Counted from the first letter of the stretch, positions 27,800 to 42,700 are shown. The stretch is 64,000 bases of DNA from Symsagittifera roscoffensis (GCF_963678635.1 NC_087070.1:50629989-50693988), one strand, 5' to 3'. The notes: generated by a model not told the origin, from the letters alone. A program made the numbers and translations.

Positions 27800-30700
27800 A
27801 AGCAAAAGTGAAATGTACAAATAATTAAATAGACATGAAAAAATATATATGAACAAATAACCAAACAAACAGACCCATAATATAAATAAATGAAAATAAA
27901 TAAATTAAATCAATACACACGCAGAAATAATAAAAGCAAAACTAAATGAAAGAAAGAATAATTAAATAAATAAACAAAACACGTGATAAAAATAAACAAA
28001 AATAAATATGTACATACATAAATTATAAATAAATATAAGCAAACTAAACATAATTAAATAAATAGAAGAACAGATAATTAAATAAATAAAGATGAACAAA
28101 TAAAGAAACAAACATACGCAATCACGTGACATAGCGCGATATAGTCCAGCCCACATGATAATTGATAACTGTGGACGTTATTTGTCGACACTTGACAACA
28201 GACAACAAAAAAAAACCCGTTACACGATACCATAACACCTTGACTAAAGTCTTTGGTGTAAAAAGACGTTTCCTTGCAGACTCCCGGAAACGTAACTAAA
28301 CGCAAGAACATGACTCGTGCCTTAGCAATTTATTCCCAGGACAATCGCCCTTATTTTCGGGATGCTAGGTTGGGACTACGGGCTGGCAAACCCTTTAGCT
28401 TTGCGTTTATGTGCCAACAGTTCAAAAAAAGCTGACAAAGCGATCAGGTCATAAGTTTAAGTTCGAGAATGATTCTAAAAATAATGATTTTAAGGCTTTT
28501 GGCATTAGTTAAACCTTTTTTAAATTTCTATACCGGCTGAAAATGTCTAGAAAATCAGGCCATATTAGTCAAAGGACGTCTAATTATTTGCGGACTTTTG
28601 AAGTTCATTGAACTATTGCTTGTTTCTGGTTCATTTTGGAATGATTCATTGAAAATATTGGCAAGGCCATTTCATTTTGGTTTGAAACGTTTCATTGAAA
28701 TCATTTGCAAGGTCATTTCTATTCAAAACTTACGCGAATTAAGTAGCGCAAATTTGTCTGGCTTTAAATGGCAAAAGTTTCTCTCGTTTAATTCTTTGAT
28801 GGTTACCGAAATCCCCTTTGAAGTAAGTTTTCTTTTCATTTTGGATTAAAACGGTGTTAAGTCATAGAAATTGTTTTAAAATGTAGCGATGTTATATTGC
28901 TAAGGCAACAAAAAGTAGGGAGTGAAATTGTAGGGTGTTAAGTTGTTTAGAGTTAAAAGGGGGGAACCATCACTGCCACCATGGTACTTAGAAAAGAATC
29001 TCCACCCCTATAAATAACAAGAAATTATAATTATGCTGCATTCTAATTGGTCGAAACAATCCCCATCTTGAAATTGGGTTATGGGTGCGATTGATTAGTA
29101 GATCCATTATTTTACATCCATTTTCCTCCAACGAGCCTAAGCCTAAAAATTCGTCTCAATACGCCTCGTGTACCAATATACACACGCACCATAATGAAAA
29201 ACTTGGTTTATTTTAGTTATACATGCTAAAAGGAGTCTTCCCAATTTACTTAAGACTCTTATCTACAGGTTTGTAATTTATTTTCAATTAGACTTTTCGC
29301 TAAACATTTATGATTACTAAAAAAGCTGCTTGTGCTAATTCAAAACAATTTAAGTCATAGAAATTGTTTTAAAATGTAGCGAGGTTATATTGCTAAGGCA
29401 ACAAAAAGTAGGGAGTGAAATTGTAGGGTGTTAAGTTGTTTAGAGTTAAAAAGGGGGGAACCATCACTGCCACCATGGTACTTAGAAAAGAATCTCCACC
29501 CCTATAAATAACAAGAAATTATAATTATGCTGCATTCTAATTGGTCGAAACAATCCCCATCTTGAAATTGGGTTATGGGTGCGATTGATTAGTAGATCCA
29601 TTATTTTACATCCATTTTCCTCCAACGAGCCTAAAAATTCGTCTCAATGCGCCTCGGGTACCAATATTCACATAATTTGAGGAAAAAGCGGCAACCGTCC
29701 AAAAATGCCCTAGAACTTCATGTTAAAATACATCGTCCCCTGGTGAAAACTCAGATCCGCCCATGCATGCGGTTCCAATCTAACATGAGGAGCTCCCACG
29801 TACATTATCTATTTAACATCTAATTACTTCAATTCTGGTAACGAATAATAAATACTTAAGGTAATAAAAAATAATGAAGAACTTATTTACAACATAGTCA
29901 ACAGACAGTTGGGAAAGAGTCAATGGACGCAAGTAAACAGAAAAACGGACCTATTTTGAAAAAATTTCTACTTTAGAATTTTTATTCCGAATTTTTTTAA
30001 TTGCAATTTGAGTTTCTTCCGAGTCTTGAAATAACAAACAAACACTTGACATGATGATCCACGTAAAAACACAGATAATAACATTTAGGCCGACGCGAAC
30101 AATCTTCCTATAGGTATACCAAGTGAAAAATCTCCCTCTGAGTATACCAAGTGAAAAATCAAATTCTACTTTTGGACCTAAAATCGTTTCCACGTTACCT
30201 AACTTTCAGCAGATGAACTTGAATTGAACTCAAAAAGTGGATATATACCCAAGTGCATTCATAAATGCATTAATTTGAGTGAATGCACACCTATATTTTT
30301 TGAGCATTCAAAAATATTTTCCTGAAGAAAAAAAAAAAAAAACTGCCTGAAGAAAAAATCAAAAAGACCTATAAAAAAGTCTTCAGTACGTTCATCGACT
30401 CTTAATAATTGCAAATACAAATTACTTTACATTTGTTTTAAGAACTTAACACTAAAAATTTGCAAGTGCTAAAATATTAGATAATCTACCTTTAATATAG
30501 CATTTAATAATCTAACGAAGAGCTAATTGATCTATAATGATAGCCTAGATGGTGCATAGAACATACGTACTCTGTTTACAAGGTCAAAATTGAGTTTCTT
30601 CCGAGTCTTGAAATAACAAACAAACACTTGACATGATGATCCACGTAAAAACACAGATAATTTCATTTTAGGCCGACGCGAACAATCTTCCGCTAGGTAT

Positions 30701-33700
30701 ACCACGTGAAAAATCTCCTTCTAAGTATACCAAGTGAAAAATCTCCCCCTAAGTATACCAAGTGAAAAATCTCCCCCCTAAAGTTAAATGGCAAATTCAA
30801 GCAGTAATTCCTGCATGTACTATGCTCAAATCAGATTGGCTGAAAAATATTACTTTTAAGCAAGTGAACGATCTCCTCGCTAAATTGATTTAGTGGGAGA
30901 TTTTTCACTTGGTCCACATTTTAACACATTTTAATCTCATCCTGTTAATATTCTTTGGCTTTCCCCGCCCTGAATTATTTCTACAACACTAAATTTAATC
31001 CTCTGACAGGCGCTATCAAGTAATTCGTTCATTCTCAACATGAAATCTAAATGGATGATTATGTGAAGTTGTTGCCAGGGCGGGGTTGGGGGATTCGACA
31101 TCTTGAGTAGTTCGATATTCTCACTAACCAAAGGTTCCACCTTAGGTACTACTTTACAACCTCCAATTTTGGCCAAAGAACCCCTAAACTTCGAATGGCT
31201 CCAATAGATACTGTGAGCTCGCGCGATTTGCTTCGTCGTAACCTTCGAAAGTGCTCTAAATTGGCATTGGAGATTTTTTGACGACATTATAGTCTTTAAA
31301 GTGTTTTAGTAGGAAAGATCGGAAATCCCCTCCCCATTACGAGAAAATCTTAAGATATCCCTGATTGTAACTATAACTACTCCAAGTTTATCCTGAGCTG
31401 TAAATCAGTTGTTAGTTTATTAGTTTATCATCGCAAAAACTTTAACAGCGTTCATACCAGACGGAACACTTTCTTATCTATATCATAGGTGCTTTTAAAA
31501 ACTTAAGACTATATATCCACGAGGGAAAGAGACCAACACACGAGCTGTACAGTTCTTTACGGAAAACAGTTGTACGCCATGCTCAAGGTCTACATGCATT
31601 ATTGGGCAAGTTTTCTGGCTGAAAATTGTTGCCTCACCCTGGAACAAAGAGCGCTGATCATGATGGGCCTCGAACTACCGGTAATTTGATTGAAAGTCGG
31701 AACGCTTAACCATTGCACCATCGCTTCTCAAAAGACCTGACATTTCTCACTTACTTGTTCCTTAACTGGTTCGGCCGGTGCCAGAGGAGGCTCAATTGTG
31801 GCGAAAAGAGAGATGAAGGAGCCCTGTTTCCCACGACTACTCTCCTCCTCTCCATCCGATAGAACCTCTGGCAGTCCCGTCGTTCTCACTTCCAACTCAC
31901 GACTGTCTTTGTAGCCCAACAACACCTATATAAGAAAAAAAAATTGGCCTTTCCTTATGCTATTTCAATAGTAGCTAAAAATTCATTTGGAGCTTTTCCT
32001 GGTTTCTCTGAAATCATAGGTCACTTGGTTCAACAAATGCTTAGAATTGCTTGTTCAATTTTGGCGGTTGTGTTCTGATTGGTTCAACTTATGCTTAGAA
32101 TTGCTTGTTAATTTTTGGCGCTTGATGTGTTCTGATTGGTACAACATGTGCTCAGAAATGCTTGTTCAATTTTGGCGGTTGATGTGTTCGGATTGGTTCA
32201 ACATGCTCAGAATTGCTTGTTCAATTTTGGCGGTTGATGTGATCTGATTGGTTCAAACTTGCTTGTTCAATTTTGGCGGTTGATGTAATCTGATTGGTTC
32301 AACTTATGGTTAGAATTACTTACTAATTAAATTTTAAAAATTCAAATCAGAACAATGATAACAGTCGCTGAGGAGGTAACACAAAGAATACAACCAGAAC
32401 GACACAAGTAAATAAACTGAGACCCAAAAAAAAACAGAAAAAAATCAAATTTCTTTTTTCATTTTATTTTCAAACTCCTCCCTTTTTCAGTAAAAAGAGT
32501 TTTTATTATGGCTGCATAGCCAACATTTACTCGGTGTCAACGAATTTAAGAGCTTAAAAGAAAAAATATAGTTTTAACGGTCTTTGAACTTCAAGAATCA
32601 CTTATGAATGGCACTTTTTTGATTAAATTACCCAAAATTGAAAGGTTAAATGTGTAATTCTATGGTATTTTTAAAATCAAAACTTTAAAATTTAAAAAAC
32701 TAGAAGACGTCCAAGAAATTTTTTCTTTTCCCTTTTCGTTACTGCTGAGAACAGTTCGCTTTTCATCAAAAACAATTTTGACTTTACTTTCTAATTGTTT
32801 TGACTTTAGACAAAAAAATGATGACAAAACTTCCTCAGAATTTCAGCAGATCTAATGTGGTGTAATTTGTTTAGAAAAAGTTGGGCTCAAAATTTTACCT
32901 TATAATCAGATCATTTTTGCCTCAACCAAAATTTACGCCAAAACTACTCGCAATTTTGTCAGTGATCGACCGAGTAGTTTTGGCGTAAATTTTGGCTGAC
33001 TAAAAAGGCAAAAATGATCCGATTATGAGGTAAAATTTTGAGCCCAATTTTTTCTAAACAAATAATCACACATTAGTTCTGCTGAAATTCTGAGCAAGTT
33101 TTGTCTTCATTTTTTGTCTAAAGTCAAAACAATTACAGAAAACACGTTTTAAATTTCAATTTTAATGCAAAATTATAAAGGTCCCGAAAAATTTGATCGA
33201 CTTCTTATTTCGAAAATGGAAAATAATATCAGATCATCAACAAAATGAAAATTTTACTTATTGATAATTTATCAAATTGATTTAGTTTTTTAAAAAAAAG
33301 CGTCCTCTAAATTCAAAGAGCTCTAAGGCCATATATATATTTTTTCGAAATTCAAAATTGAAAGATATTTGAAAAAATAAGTCGGCTTTTTTTCAGTTTC
33401 CTTGCTATCATTAATCTTTTCTTAATGTCAGTTGGCTATATTTACTGTATAAAACACCAGTTTTTAAAGGTTTTGCGCAATTTTTTAGAGACTACACCCT
33501 TATTAAATGTGGTCGAGCTACGTAAGAGGCTCACTTTGATGTAATTTTGTCGGTGTTCGACCATCAAAGTGAGCCTCTTACGTAATTCGATTACATTTAA
33601 AAAGGGTATAGTCTCCAAAAAATTGCGCAAAACATTTAAAAACTGGTGTTTTATATAGTAACATAGCCAACTGACAGTTGGAAAAGATTAACGAACACAA

Positions 33701-36700
33701 GGAAACTGAAAAAAAGCGACTTGTTCTTTAAAAAATCTTCTACTTTTGAATTTCGAAGAAACAAATAGATTGCTTTAGAGCTCTTTGAATTAGTATAACA
33801 ATATATCATGGACGTTTTTTTGTTAAAACTAACCCAATGTGAGATAACAGTATCAATAGGTAAAACTTTTATTTTGCTGATAATCTGATAATTATTTTCC
33901 ATTTTCAAAGTTAGAAGTCGATCAAGTTTTTCGGGAGCTTTACACTTTTGCTGCTCAATAGTGGAGTCTGCCTTGCTCTTAACAATGGAAATGCACTGAA
34001 CTTAAAAAAGTAATCACAAATCAAGCCGCACAAAAATCAAAAAAAAATGAATGTGAACACATTTAAAGACTTTTACCTGAAAACAAAACAAACAAAAAAT
34101 GAACAAGACCTATATTAGAATACTCACTACGTTCATTTCTCTTAATAACTCAAAAGCCAGGTAAAAATAGTTGAATTGTTTTTCAAAGAAAATCCGGATG
34201 GATTCAAAAAAAAACAAATCGTCATTCTATAGCCTCTTTTCGATATTTCCCACAAAAGAACTGTCATGAATACTAGGGGATTTAGGAGGGGGGACGCCCC
34301 CTCCTTTAAGGATTCAACCCCCTTCCGACCCCAAGGGTCCCCCTTTGTACTATTTTAAGATATCAATTTTTTTCAATTGCCCCATTGCATTCTAAATTTG
34401 AGGGAAAAGCGCGCGCCCAAAAATGCGATTTTTTTCAATTGCCCCATTGCATTCTAAATTTGAGGGAAAAGCGCGCGCCCAAAAATGCGATTTTTCAGTC
34501 AAATTTTTCCAAAAATTGCCTTAAACGCCTCTTTTTTCAAAATTTCGCTAGCTGCACAGAAAATTTGGTCAAATAAGGGTCTTTACAGTGATTTATAGAG
34601 CGCTAAAAATCAAAATGGTCGACCTAAAAGGCCGGCAAAATTTTTGAAAATCCGCCCCTTCCTCTGGAGAAAATCCTAGATCCACCCCTGGTCACGAAAC
34701 TTTGTTTAGAATTTTGTAGTGAAACTATAAAGAATTATCAAGAATTGTGCTTATTATTTGGTCAAAGTAGTAAGATTTCTTCTTTCGAACCGGCGGCGTG
34801 TTGAGTCTGAAAGTGCCCTCTATTTTGCTGTTGAGATAGATAGTACCAAAAGGGACTTTGATGGACCCCAGCCACCTCCTCTCCAGCCGATGGTGCACTG
34901 TCGTCATCCTGTCTCGCTCATCCTACACGCAACACAGCACATTGACTCAACACTTATTAACAGTTTTTAGTTTGAATTTTTGATTAGATAGTCAGAAATG
35001 ATCATTAGGATGTGTAATTACCGAGAGGCTTCTCGTCGCAAGAAAGATATCTGTAGATTTACAAGGATAACCGGTTACTGTGAAAGTAGCACAAAATTTT
35101 CAGACCAGTCTTAGAAAAATACAAAAAAAAAACTTTTTTCAAATTAGTGTCGTTTTTCCTGCGTGGTATGATAAAAGAATCTGGAAAACTAGGCATCATC
35201 GTCATTCATACTGAAATCAGCAAATTTGACAACAATTTTTGCAGAAAAATGAGTAGAAAAATTGCAAACCTACTCGCTCGCTATATTTGCTCGAAAAAAG
35301 AATTTAAACCAGTTTTTCTCGACACTGGGACAATTTTTTGAAAATTTCAAGATGTTCGAATCACGACTCAAAGGGCTTTAATATGATAAATCACTCGACC
35401 CATTCCGATGTTTGTTTTTGATACCTGATTTTGCGTGGAAAACAAAGAAAAAACTAAACAACACCCCGAAGTTCCTGCCCAATTTTCACATGGTCGGAAC
35501 AACAACTTCTTGTACTGCCAAAGAATGGAAATGCCCCACGAAAAACGTCATGCTTATGATACTCATTGGAGATCATTCAACTAAGGGCCCAGCTAAACCT
35601 GGAGGTATCTGTTATAATTTCTGAATTTGTTACACTGATGCGGGATGAACTGGGTAATCTCAAAAAATCAAAATCGGAGCTTCTCTCAAACAATTCTTTT
35701 GATTGAACCCACAATCTCAGATTTGGGATGGTAGTTTTCGAGACAAAACAAAAATTTTCAAAACACAACAAATAATTTTGGAGTGCCATATTTTTTTGTG
35801 TAAAACAATGAGCAAAGCAATTATAATACGGAAGCTTCACATTACCTGTTCATCCGATTGAACCCAAAATCTGATTTTGGAGGGTAGTTTTTGATAAAAG
35901 TCAAAAAGTGTCACAAAATCGACTTTTCAGAGGGCGCAAATTTTTGATAAAACATTGGGTGTAGCCGCTCATGCAGGGAGCATCCCATGACATTTTCTCT
36001 CATATAAATCCAAAATCTTGGATTTGGGAGGGGTAATTTTTGAGAAAGTTAAAAAGTTTGAAAAAACGGTCAAAAATCAAAGCTTTGACTTTTCCGAGTG
36101 TCTTAATTTTTCGTCTAAAAAAAATTAAGCGTAGCTGCTGAAGTACAAGACCTTTCTACAACCCGTTCTTTCGATTGAAATCAAACTTTCCGATTTGGTA
36201 GAGAAGTTTTTGAAAAAAGTCTAGTTTCAAAAAACCAAAACTTGACCCCAGCTTTCCGAGGTCCATTAGTTTACGTGAAAAAATTTTAGGCGCAGCCGCT
36301 CAGGGAGCTTCTCACTGCCTATCCTTTTGATTTAAATCAAAATTTCAAATGTGGGAGTGTAGTTTTCGAGAGCAGTCAAAATATATTTAAAACGGTCAAA
36401 AAAATCGAAAAATTAACATTTCCGACGTCCATAAAATTTGTGTGGAAAAATGAAGAATCCACTTATCTAGGGGAGCTTTTCATAACCCGTGATATCCATT
36501 TAACCAAAAATCTCAAATTTGGAAGTCTATTTTTTGCGAAAAAAAAATTCCATAAATAATCCCCATATAAACTATTTTGAACGCCGTAGAAAGTGGGGTA
36601 AGATAAAAAGACACCAGGTGATTATGCAGGCACACAGGGGAGTGAGAGGACTTTCTATTGATACCACTTCTTTGAAAATCGGCTCAGTAGTTTCTAGGAA

Positions 36701-39700
36701 AACTATTTTTTTTAGAAAAGTTAAAAAAATTTGCAAAACGTCAAAAAAATCCCCGGTCACAATATTTTTTTATATAATACCTTGTTTTATCAAACAGGAA
36801 CTTTCTACCAAACAAGAATTTGTCACGAAATCAAAAATTTTGCAAAAATAAAAGGCCTAAAAATTGAATGTTAAAATTTCCCTAATCCCTGTTTAGTTTG
36901 ATTTTACCTCCAACGCTAATTTCCTCCAGAATTGGAAGAGTGCAGTGAAAATTCTGCTCAAAATGCTTAGTAATTATAGGCTTTCAGCAAAGCTGGAATA
37001 ATCAAAAAGGGCGAGCCCAAACAAAAAGCTCGAGTGAAATCTTCAGTCACTTTCATGGCGTCAAGTTGCGAGAAAAGTGAAACTGACAAAAATTCACAGA
37101 CCTGGAGACTATTTTTTATTATTATTACAATTTATTTCAAATTTGTTCTTTTTCGGACCATTGAAAACCGGAACTTTCTATTCGGGTGTGTTTAAGTTTT
37201 TTTTTATTTTCCACACAAAATCAGGTACCACAAACAATCATCGATGTGGGTCGAGTGATATATCATATTGAAGCTCTTTCAGTCGTGATTCGGCCGACAT
37301 TGAAATTTCTGTGTCGAGAAAAACCGGTTTGAAATAATTGATTTTTCATCTAACTTCGAGCGAATAAAGCAAACAATCAGGCTTGTAATATACTTACAAT
37401 AGTTGGTTTTAAACCTCAATTGTAAAAATAACAAATAGTTAATTTAACTCAAGTGAACTTAGTTATCGAAAATTCTTTTAGCGCTTTTTTGATTAGAAAT
37501 TTTAAGAACGAACCAAGAAAAATCCATCTTATTTTTTAACAGTCAAAGTTTTACGCTTTGGTTACGCCTCTCTCACCCGAAAACAAAAACAACGCAATTT
37601 TAAAAAAAAATTCTGTAGTTTTTTTTTCGAAAATATGGTCGGAGCATTATGTGCTGCTTGCACAGCAACGGGCAATCCTTATTACTATTGTTATTTATTT
37701 TATTTTATTACCAGTTGAAAACCCCACCTGAACTAAATCAACATGTATCTCGTCGAACACATTGAAGTACAAAATATCGTCAATGGTCTGCAAGTTAGAG
37801 GGCGAGTAGTCATTGTTCGGAGCTGAGAAGGGAATGGAGATCTCCTCGTTCCAAGTGGGCGAGTAGGAGGCGGCTGCTGTAGTGGAGAGTCGCTGGTCGC
37901 GGAAGGAGACTTCGACGAATGGACGCAGGTACGTCTGAAAGACATATGTATGACCATGTAAATTCTTACAGATACTATAATAACATGCGTGTGTCATATA
38001 GGCTTACCAAGCCATAAAGCTTACAAGTCAATATTACAAAAAAAAAGAAGTTTAGAGTGACTTGGATAACATCAATACAAACTGAATCGGATTTCAAAAC
38101 TGTATCTGAAAAATGGCTTCAGCGTGATTTTCAAATTAGATTAGAAAAATTTACTGAAGCTGATTTCCTCTATAAGATATAATGACTTCCTCTTTAAAAG
38201 AAGCTGATTTTCAGAACAACGAAGCTGATTTCTTTTACAAATTTTACCTGAAATGCGCAGCATAACCTAAAGCTATATATTCTAGCTTCATACGACCTTG
38301 AATTTTCATTGTGATCAAATTACATAGAATGAACAAAAAAAGTCTAGAATGAAGTGGATATTCAACAGCAAATAGGGAAGAATGATGTTAAGATGAATGG
38401 CAGAATCGGTAAAAAATACCTCAACCATCTTGGCTTTTTCGATCCAAGTCAAACGATTCAGCTAAAAAGGATCACAAACATTTAGTCAGTTAAATAGCTT
38501 AAACTTAGTTACAACACTTACAACAATTAAAATAACAAGCAGTCTTAGGTGTCTAAATAGTCAAGGAAAATCATATTTCTCGGACTACTATTTTACTAAA
38601 TCTGAAAAATGTCACTCTCATAATGAAAAAATTTATCTAAAATATGTAGCTTATCATTTCTAGTTCAATTCCAGAACAAGTCAAAAGAGGAAGATCGTTA
38701 AGCAGATCCGCTTTTATTTCACCTTATACACAGTCAACAGAAAACTGTAAATGAAAAAGAAAACATAAACATCGCCAATAGGCAGAGAGAAAAGAGTCAA
38801 TGAACGCAAGTAAACAGAAAAAAAACACTGAAGTGTTATTAAAATTTCAATTATTCAAACGTTTCGAAAAATATATGGCCTTGTAGCTCTTTGAATTTAT
38901 TATTGATAATTTTATGATAACATTAAACTAATTTGAGAAAACTGGAACAAAGCCAATCAAAAAAAAGATGCCCTTTAAGCTCTTTGAATTTCTAGAACAA
39001 TTTATGAGAGGCGCCTTTTAACTTCAGAAAACTGGATCAGTAGTTAAAGTTTTTATTCCGCTGGGAAATCTTATAAATAAATTCCACTTTCGAAAGTAGA
39101 AATCGTTTTTTTGCGCCATTTCCAAGTTCGTATTTGGAGAGTGCTATTTACGTCACATTCAGCAGATGAATTTCAACTGAACTCAAAAAGATGATTATAC
39201 CTAAGTGCATCAATATTTTAAGACTTTTTCCTGAAAAACAAAAAAATCAGCAAGACCTATATAAGCGTCTTCACTACGTTCATTACTCTTAATTAAAAAA
39301 TAATAATTCGCAAGGAAAACTGAAATCAAATTCAATTTTCGTGACTAGAAGTCGATCACCTTTTCATGAAATTACACTTTTGCTTTTTGATACTAGAGTT
39401 TGCCTTCCTTTTAACAACCGAAATGAACTGAACTTGACAAACATCAGATATCGAACCCACGCAAGTATATTTGAGCTGGAAAAAAATCACGACCTTTATA
39501 AGAGTCTCAGCTACGTTCACCTTCTCTGAAACAAAACCCACACGACCAAAAGAAGTGTCTTAACTCATTGATAATTCATAGTCATCAGACAATTGTAAAA
39601 GTGTTTATAGACTCTGGAAAAACAAAACACAACGTTTAAATTGAGTTTTCGCAAGTTTTAGAATAGCATTAATTACTCGAAAGCTCTAGGAATTGGAAAG

Positions 39701-42700
39701 TGTTTCTTAGATCTATCAATTTCTACAATTTTACAAAAGTTTCAAAAAATAAAAATCATTTTTAAAACTAATAACAGACAATAGACGGTGGGCGAAAAAA
39801 GACAGTATATACTTACTGTAGTTAGCTTGAAATTGTGGGAACAGCAATTGAAATTTCAATTTTGGTGCGACATTTGTTAGATATTCAATGAAAATTTTCA
39901 CTCTTGAAAACAAAATAACAGCAAACATATCTAAATGACTATGAACAGAAACAACAGACACATATCTATGTTACTAAATGTCAATGAACAGAAACAAAAA
40001 ATAGTAAACATTTTTTAAATTTTAAGATCATGAGAAACAAAAGTTGTAACCTTAGAGCTCTCTCACTATTAAAAATCTTTTATTAAAGAAACTTTTTGAT
40101 AAAACTAGGCTAATTTGAGAAAACGGGATCAATCGGTAACATTTTTCATTACGCTGGGAAATCTACCGGCGGAGCTGAACTTCACAAACTTAGCCTACCG
40201 ACAGTTAGAAAAAATCTAAGAATACAATGATACAAAACAGAGCCAACAAACAGTTGGAAAAGAGTCAAAAACACAGAAAAAATAAAGCCTTTCTCGAAAA
40301 AAAAAATTAAAAGTTAACTTACAAGGTAGCTACAAAAAACCAAAAATCAGAAGGCGAAAATTTCCTAAAAAGAGTCAATTAAGACAAACAGAAAAATTTG
40401 AAAAAAAAAGAAAATTGAAAAAAAAATAGGACCAATGCGGGAATTGAACGTTTTCCTCGCGAAAACAAATTTTCCAGCTGACTTCTTTTCGTTCGCATGG
40501 TTCCACTGACGACTATAGAAATCAAAAAGCGAGAAAGCGTCGAAATGTGGATTCAAACTGCATAAAACCACAATTTTTCAAGGAAAATTTTGAAAGACAA
40601 TCACACAATAATTTTGCATAATATAGTCTGCAAACTATGCAGCAAAACTATGTGAAAAGTTATGCATTTAAAAAACATCACGTAATAAAATCAGTTCTAA
40701 AATTTCTAAACATAGCCAACAGACAGTTGGAAAAGAATCCATGAACGCAACAAAACAGAAATAAAATACCGACTCGTTTTTTGAAAATTCAACTTTCGAG
40801 TTTCAAAGAAAAAAATAGATAGCCTTAAAGACCTTTGAATTGATTATCGACACTATACTGATAAAATTATTCTAAATGACGAAAACTGGATCAATTGGTA
40901 TTTTTTATTTCACTGGGAGAGCTGAAAATGAAAATCCATTTTCGAAATTAGAAGTCAATCACGCTTTTCGCGACGTTCACACTTTTGATGCTCGATAATT
41001 TCTTTTGCTCACTTTTATTTAATAAAGAAAGTAAGCTTAAAAACAAATCAAAAGTCAAAGCACGAACAATCGAATATAATGGTGATTAAATTTTGACACA
41101 TTTCCTGAAACAAACGAAAAATCATCACGACATATATAATAGTTCATATATAAAAGTTTTTAATAAGTTCATTGCTTGAATGAAAAAAAAAACTTTTTAA
41201 AGTCAACAAGGTACCAATGTACAGTTGGTTAAGCGTTCATGAGCTTTAAAAATAGGCAACAGACAGCTGGAAACGAGCAAATGAACGCAAGTCAAACAGA
41301 ATATAGCCATCAGACAGTTGGAAAAGGGTCAATGAAGTAAACAGAAAAATACTGGATTTCGAATTTACAAGAAAATAAATGCCCTAGAGTCTCTTTGAAA
41401 TTCAAAAACAATTTATAATTAACTTTTTTTAAAATCAAATTGACTTAATTTGAAAAAACTAGATCAAAGTAATATTTTTTATTATTTTTCTCGGACTATT
41501 ATTTTACTAAATCTGAAAAGTTTCACTCTCATAATGAAACAATTTATCTAAAAATATGTAGCTTATCATTTCTAGTTCAATTCCAGAGCAAGTCAAAAGA
41601 GGAAGATCATTAAGCAGATCCGCTTTTATTTCACCTTATACACAGTCAACAGAAAACTGTAACTGAAAAAGAAAACAAAAACATCGCCAATAGGCAGAGA
41701 GAAAAGAGTCAATGAACGCAAGTAAACAGAACAAAAACACTGAATAAATTTTAAAATGTCAATTTTTCAAACGTTTCGAAAAATATATGGCCTAGTAGCT
41801 CTTTGAATTTATTATTGATAATTTTATGATAACATTTAACTAATTTGAGAAAACTGGAACACAGCCAATCAAAGAAAAAAAGGATGCCCTTTAGGCTCTT
41901 TGAATTTCTAGAACAATTTACGCTAGGCGCCTTTTCACTTCAGAAAACTGGATCAGTAGTTAAAGTTTTTATTCAGCTGGAAAATCTTATAAATAATTCC
42001 ACTTTCGAAAGTAGAAATCGTTTCTTTGCGCCATTTCCACGTTCGTATTTGTAGAGTGCTATTTACGTCACATTCAGCAGATGAATTTCAACTGAACTCA
42101 AAAAGAGGATTATACCTAAGTGCATCAATATTTTAAGACTTTTTCCTGAAAAACAAAAAAATCAGCAAGACCTATATAAGCGTCTTCACTACGTTCATTA
42201 CTCTTAATTAAAAAATAATAATTCGCCAGGAAAACTGAAATCAAATTCAATTTTTGTGAATAGAAGTCGATCACCTTTTCATGAATTTACACTTTTGCTT
42301 TTTGATACTAGAGTTTGCCTTCCTTTTAACAACCGAAATGAACTGAACTTGACAAAAATCAGAATTCGAACCCACGCAAGTAAACTTGAGCTGGAAAAAA
42401 TCGCGACCTTAATAAGAGTCTCAGCTACGTTCATCTTCTCTGAAACAAAACCCACACGTACAAGGTAGCTACAAAAAACCAAAAATCAGAAGGCGAAAAT
42501 TTCCTAAAAAGAGTCAATTAAGACAAACAGAAAAATTTGAAAAAAAAAAGAAAATTGAAAAAAAATAGGACCAATGCGGGAATTGAACGTTTTCCTCGCG
42601 AAAACAAATTTTCCAGCTGACTTCTTTTCGTTCGCATGGTTCCACTGACGACTATAGAAATCAAAGAAAAGCGAGAAAGCGTCGAAATGTGGATTCAAAC

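Larger units (their letters stand above)
22524..29170. mobile_element. Mutator-like transposon region with hydrolase/dioxygenase gene
   Basis: Intronic block with a decayed FLYWCH/MULE transposase on plus, an apparently intact SGNH-AlkB gene on minus (convergent), and an AAAT-rich array. Its edges 22524-22694 and 28857-29170 are repeated, joined to each other, at 29171-29665. A 10-bp match CATCACTGCC occurs at 22317-22326 and 28970-28979, outside TTAACACC/CTACAATTT-rich sequence of opposite orientation at the two sides. This suggests a MULE insertion with a 9-10 bp target-site duplication, but the terminal inverted repeats are too degraded to be certain. Confidence 0.6.

Noticed and set aside
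27361..28156. Minus-strand frames rich in Tyr, Phe and Leu that look like membrane proteins
   Set aside because: They are translations of the AAAT-rich repeat; the same peptide recurs with the 300-bp period.
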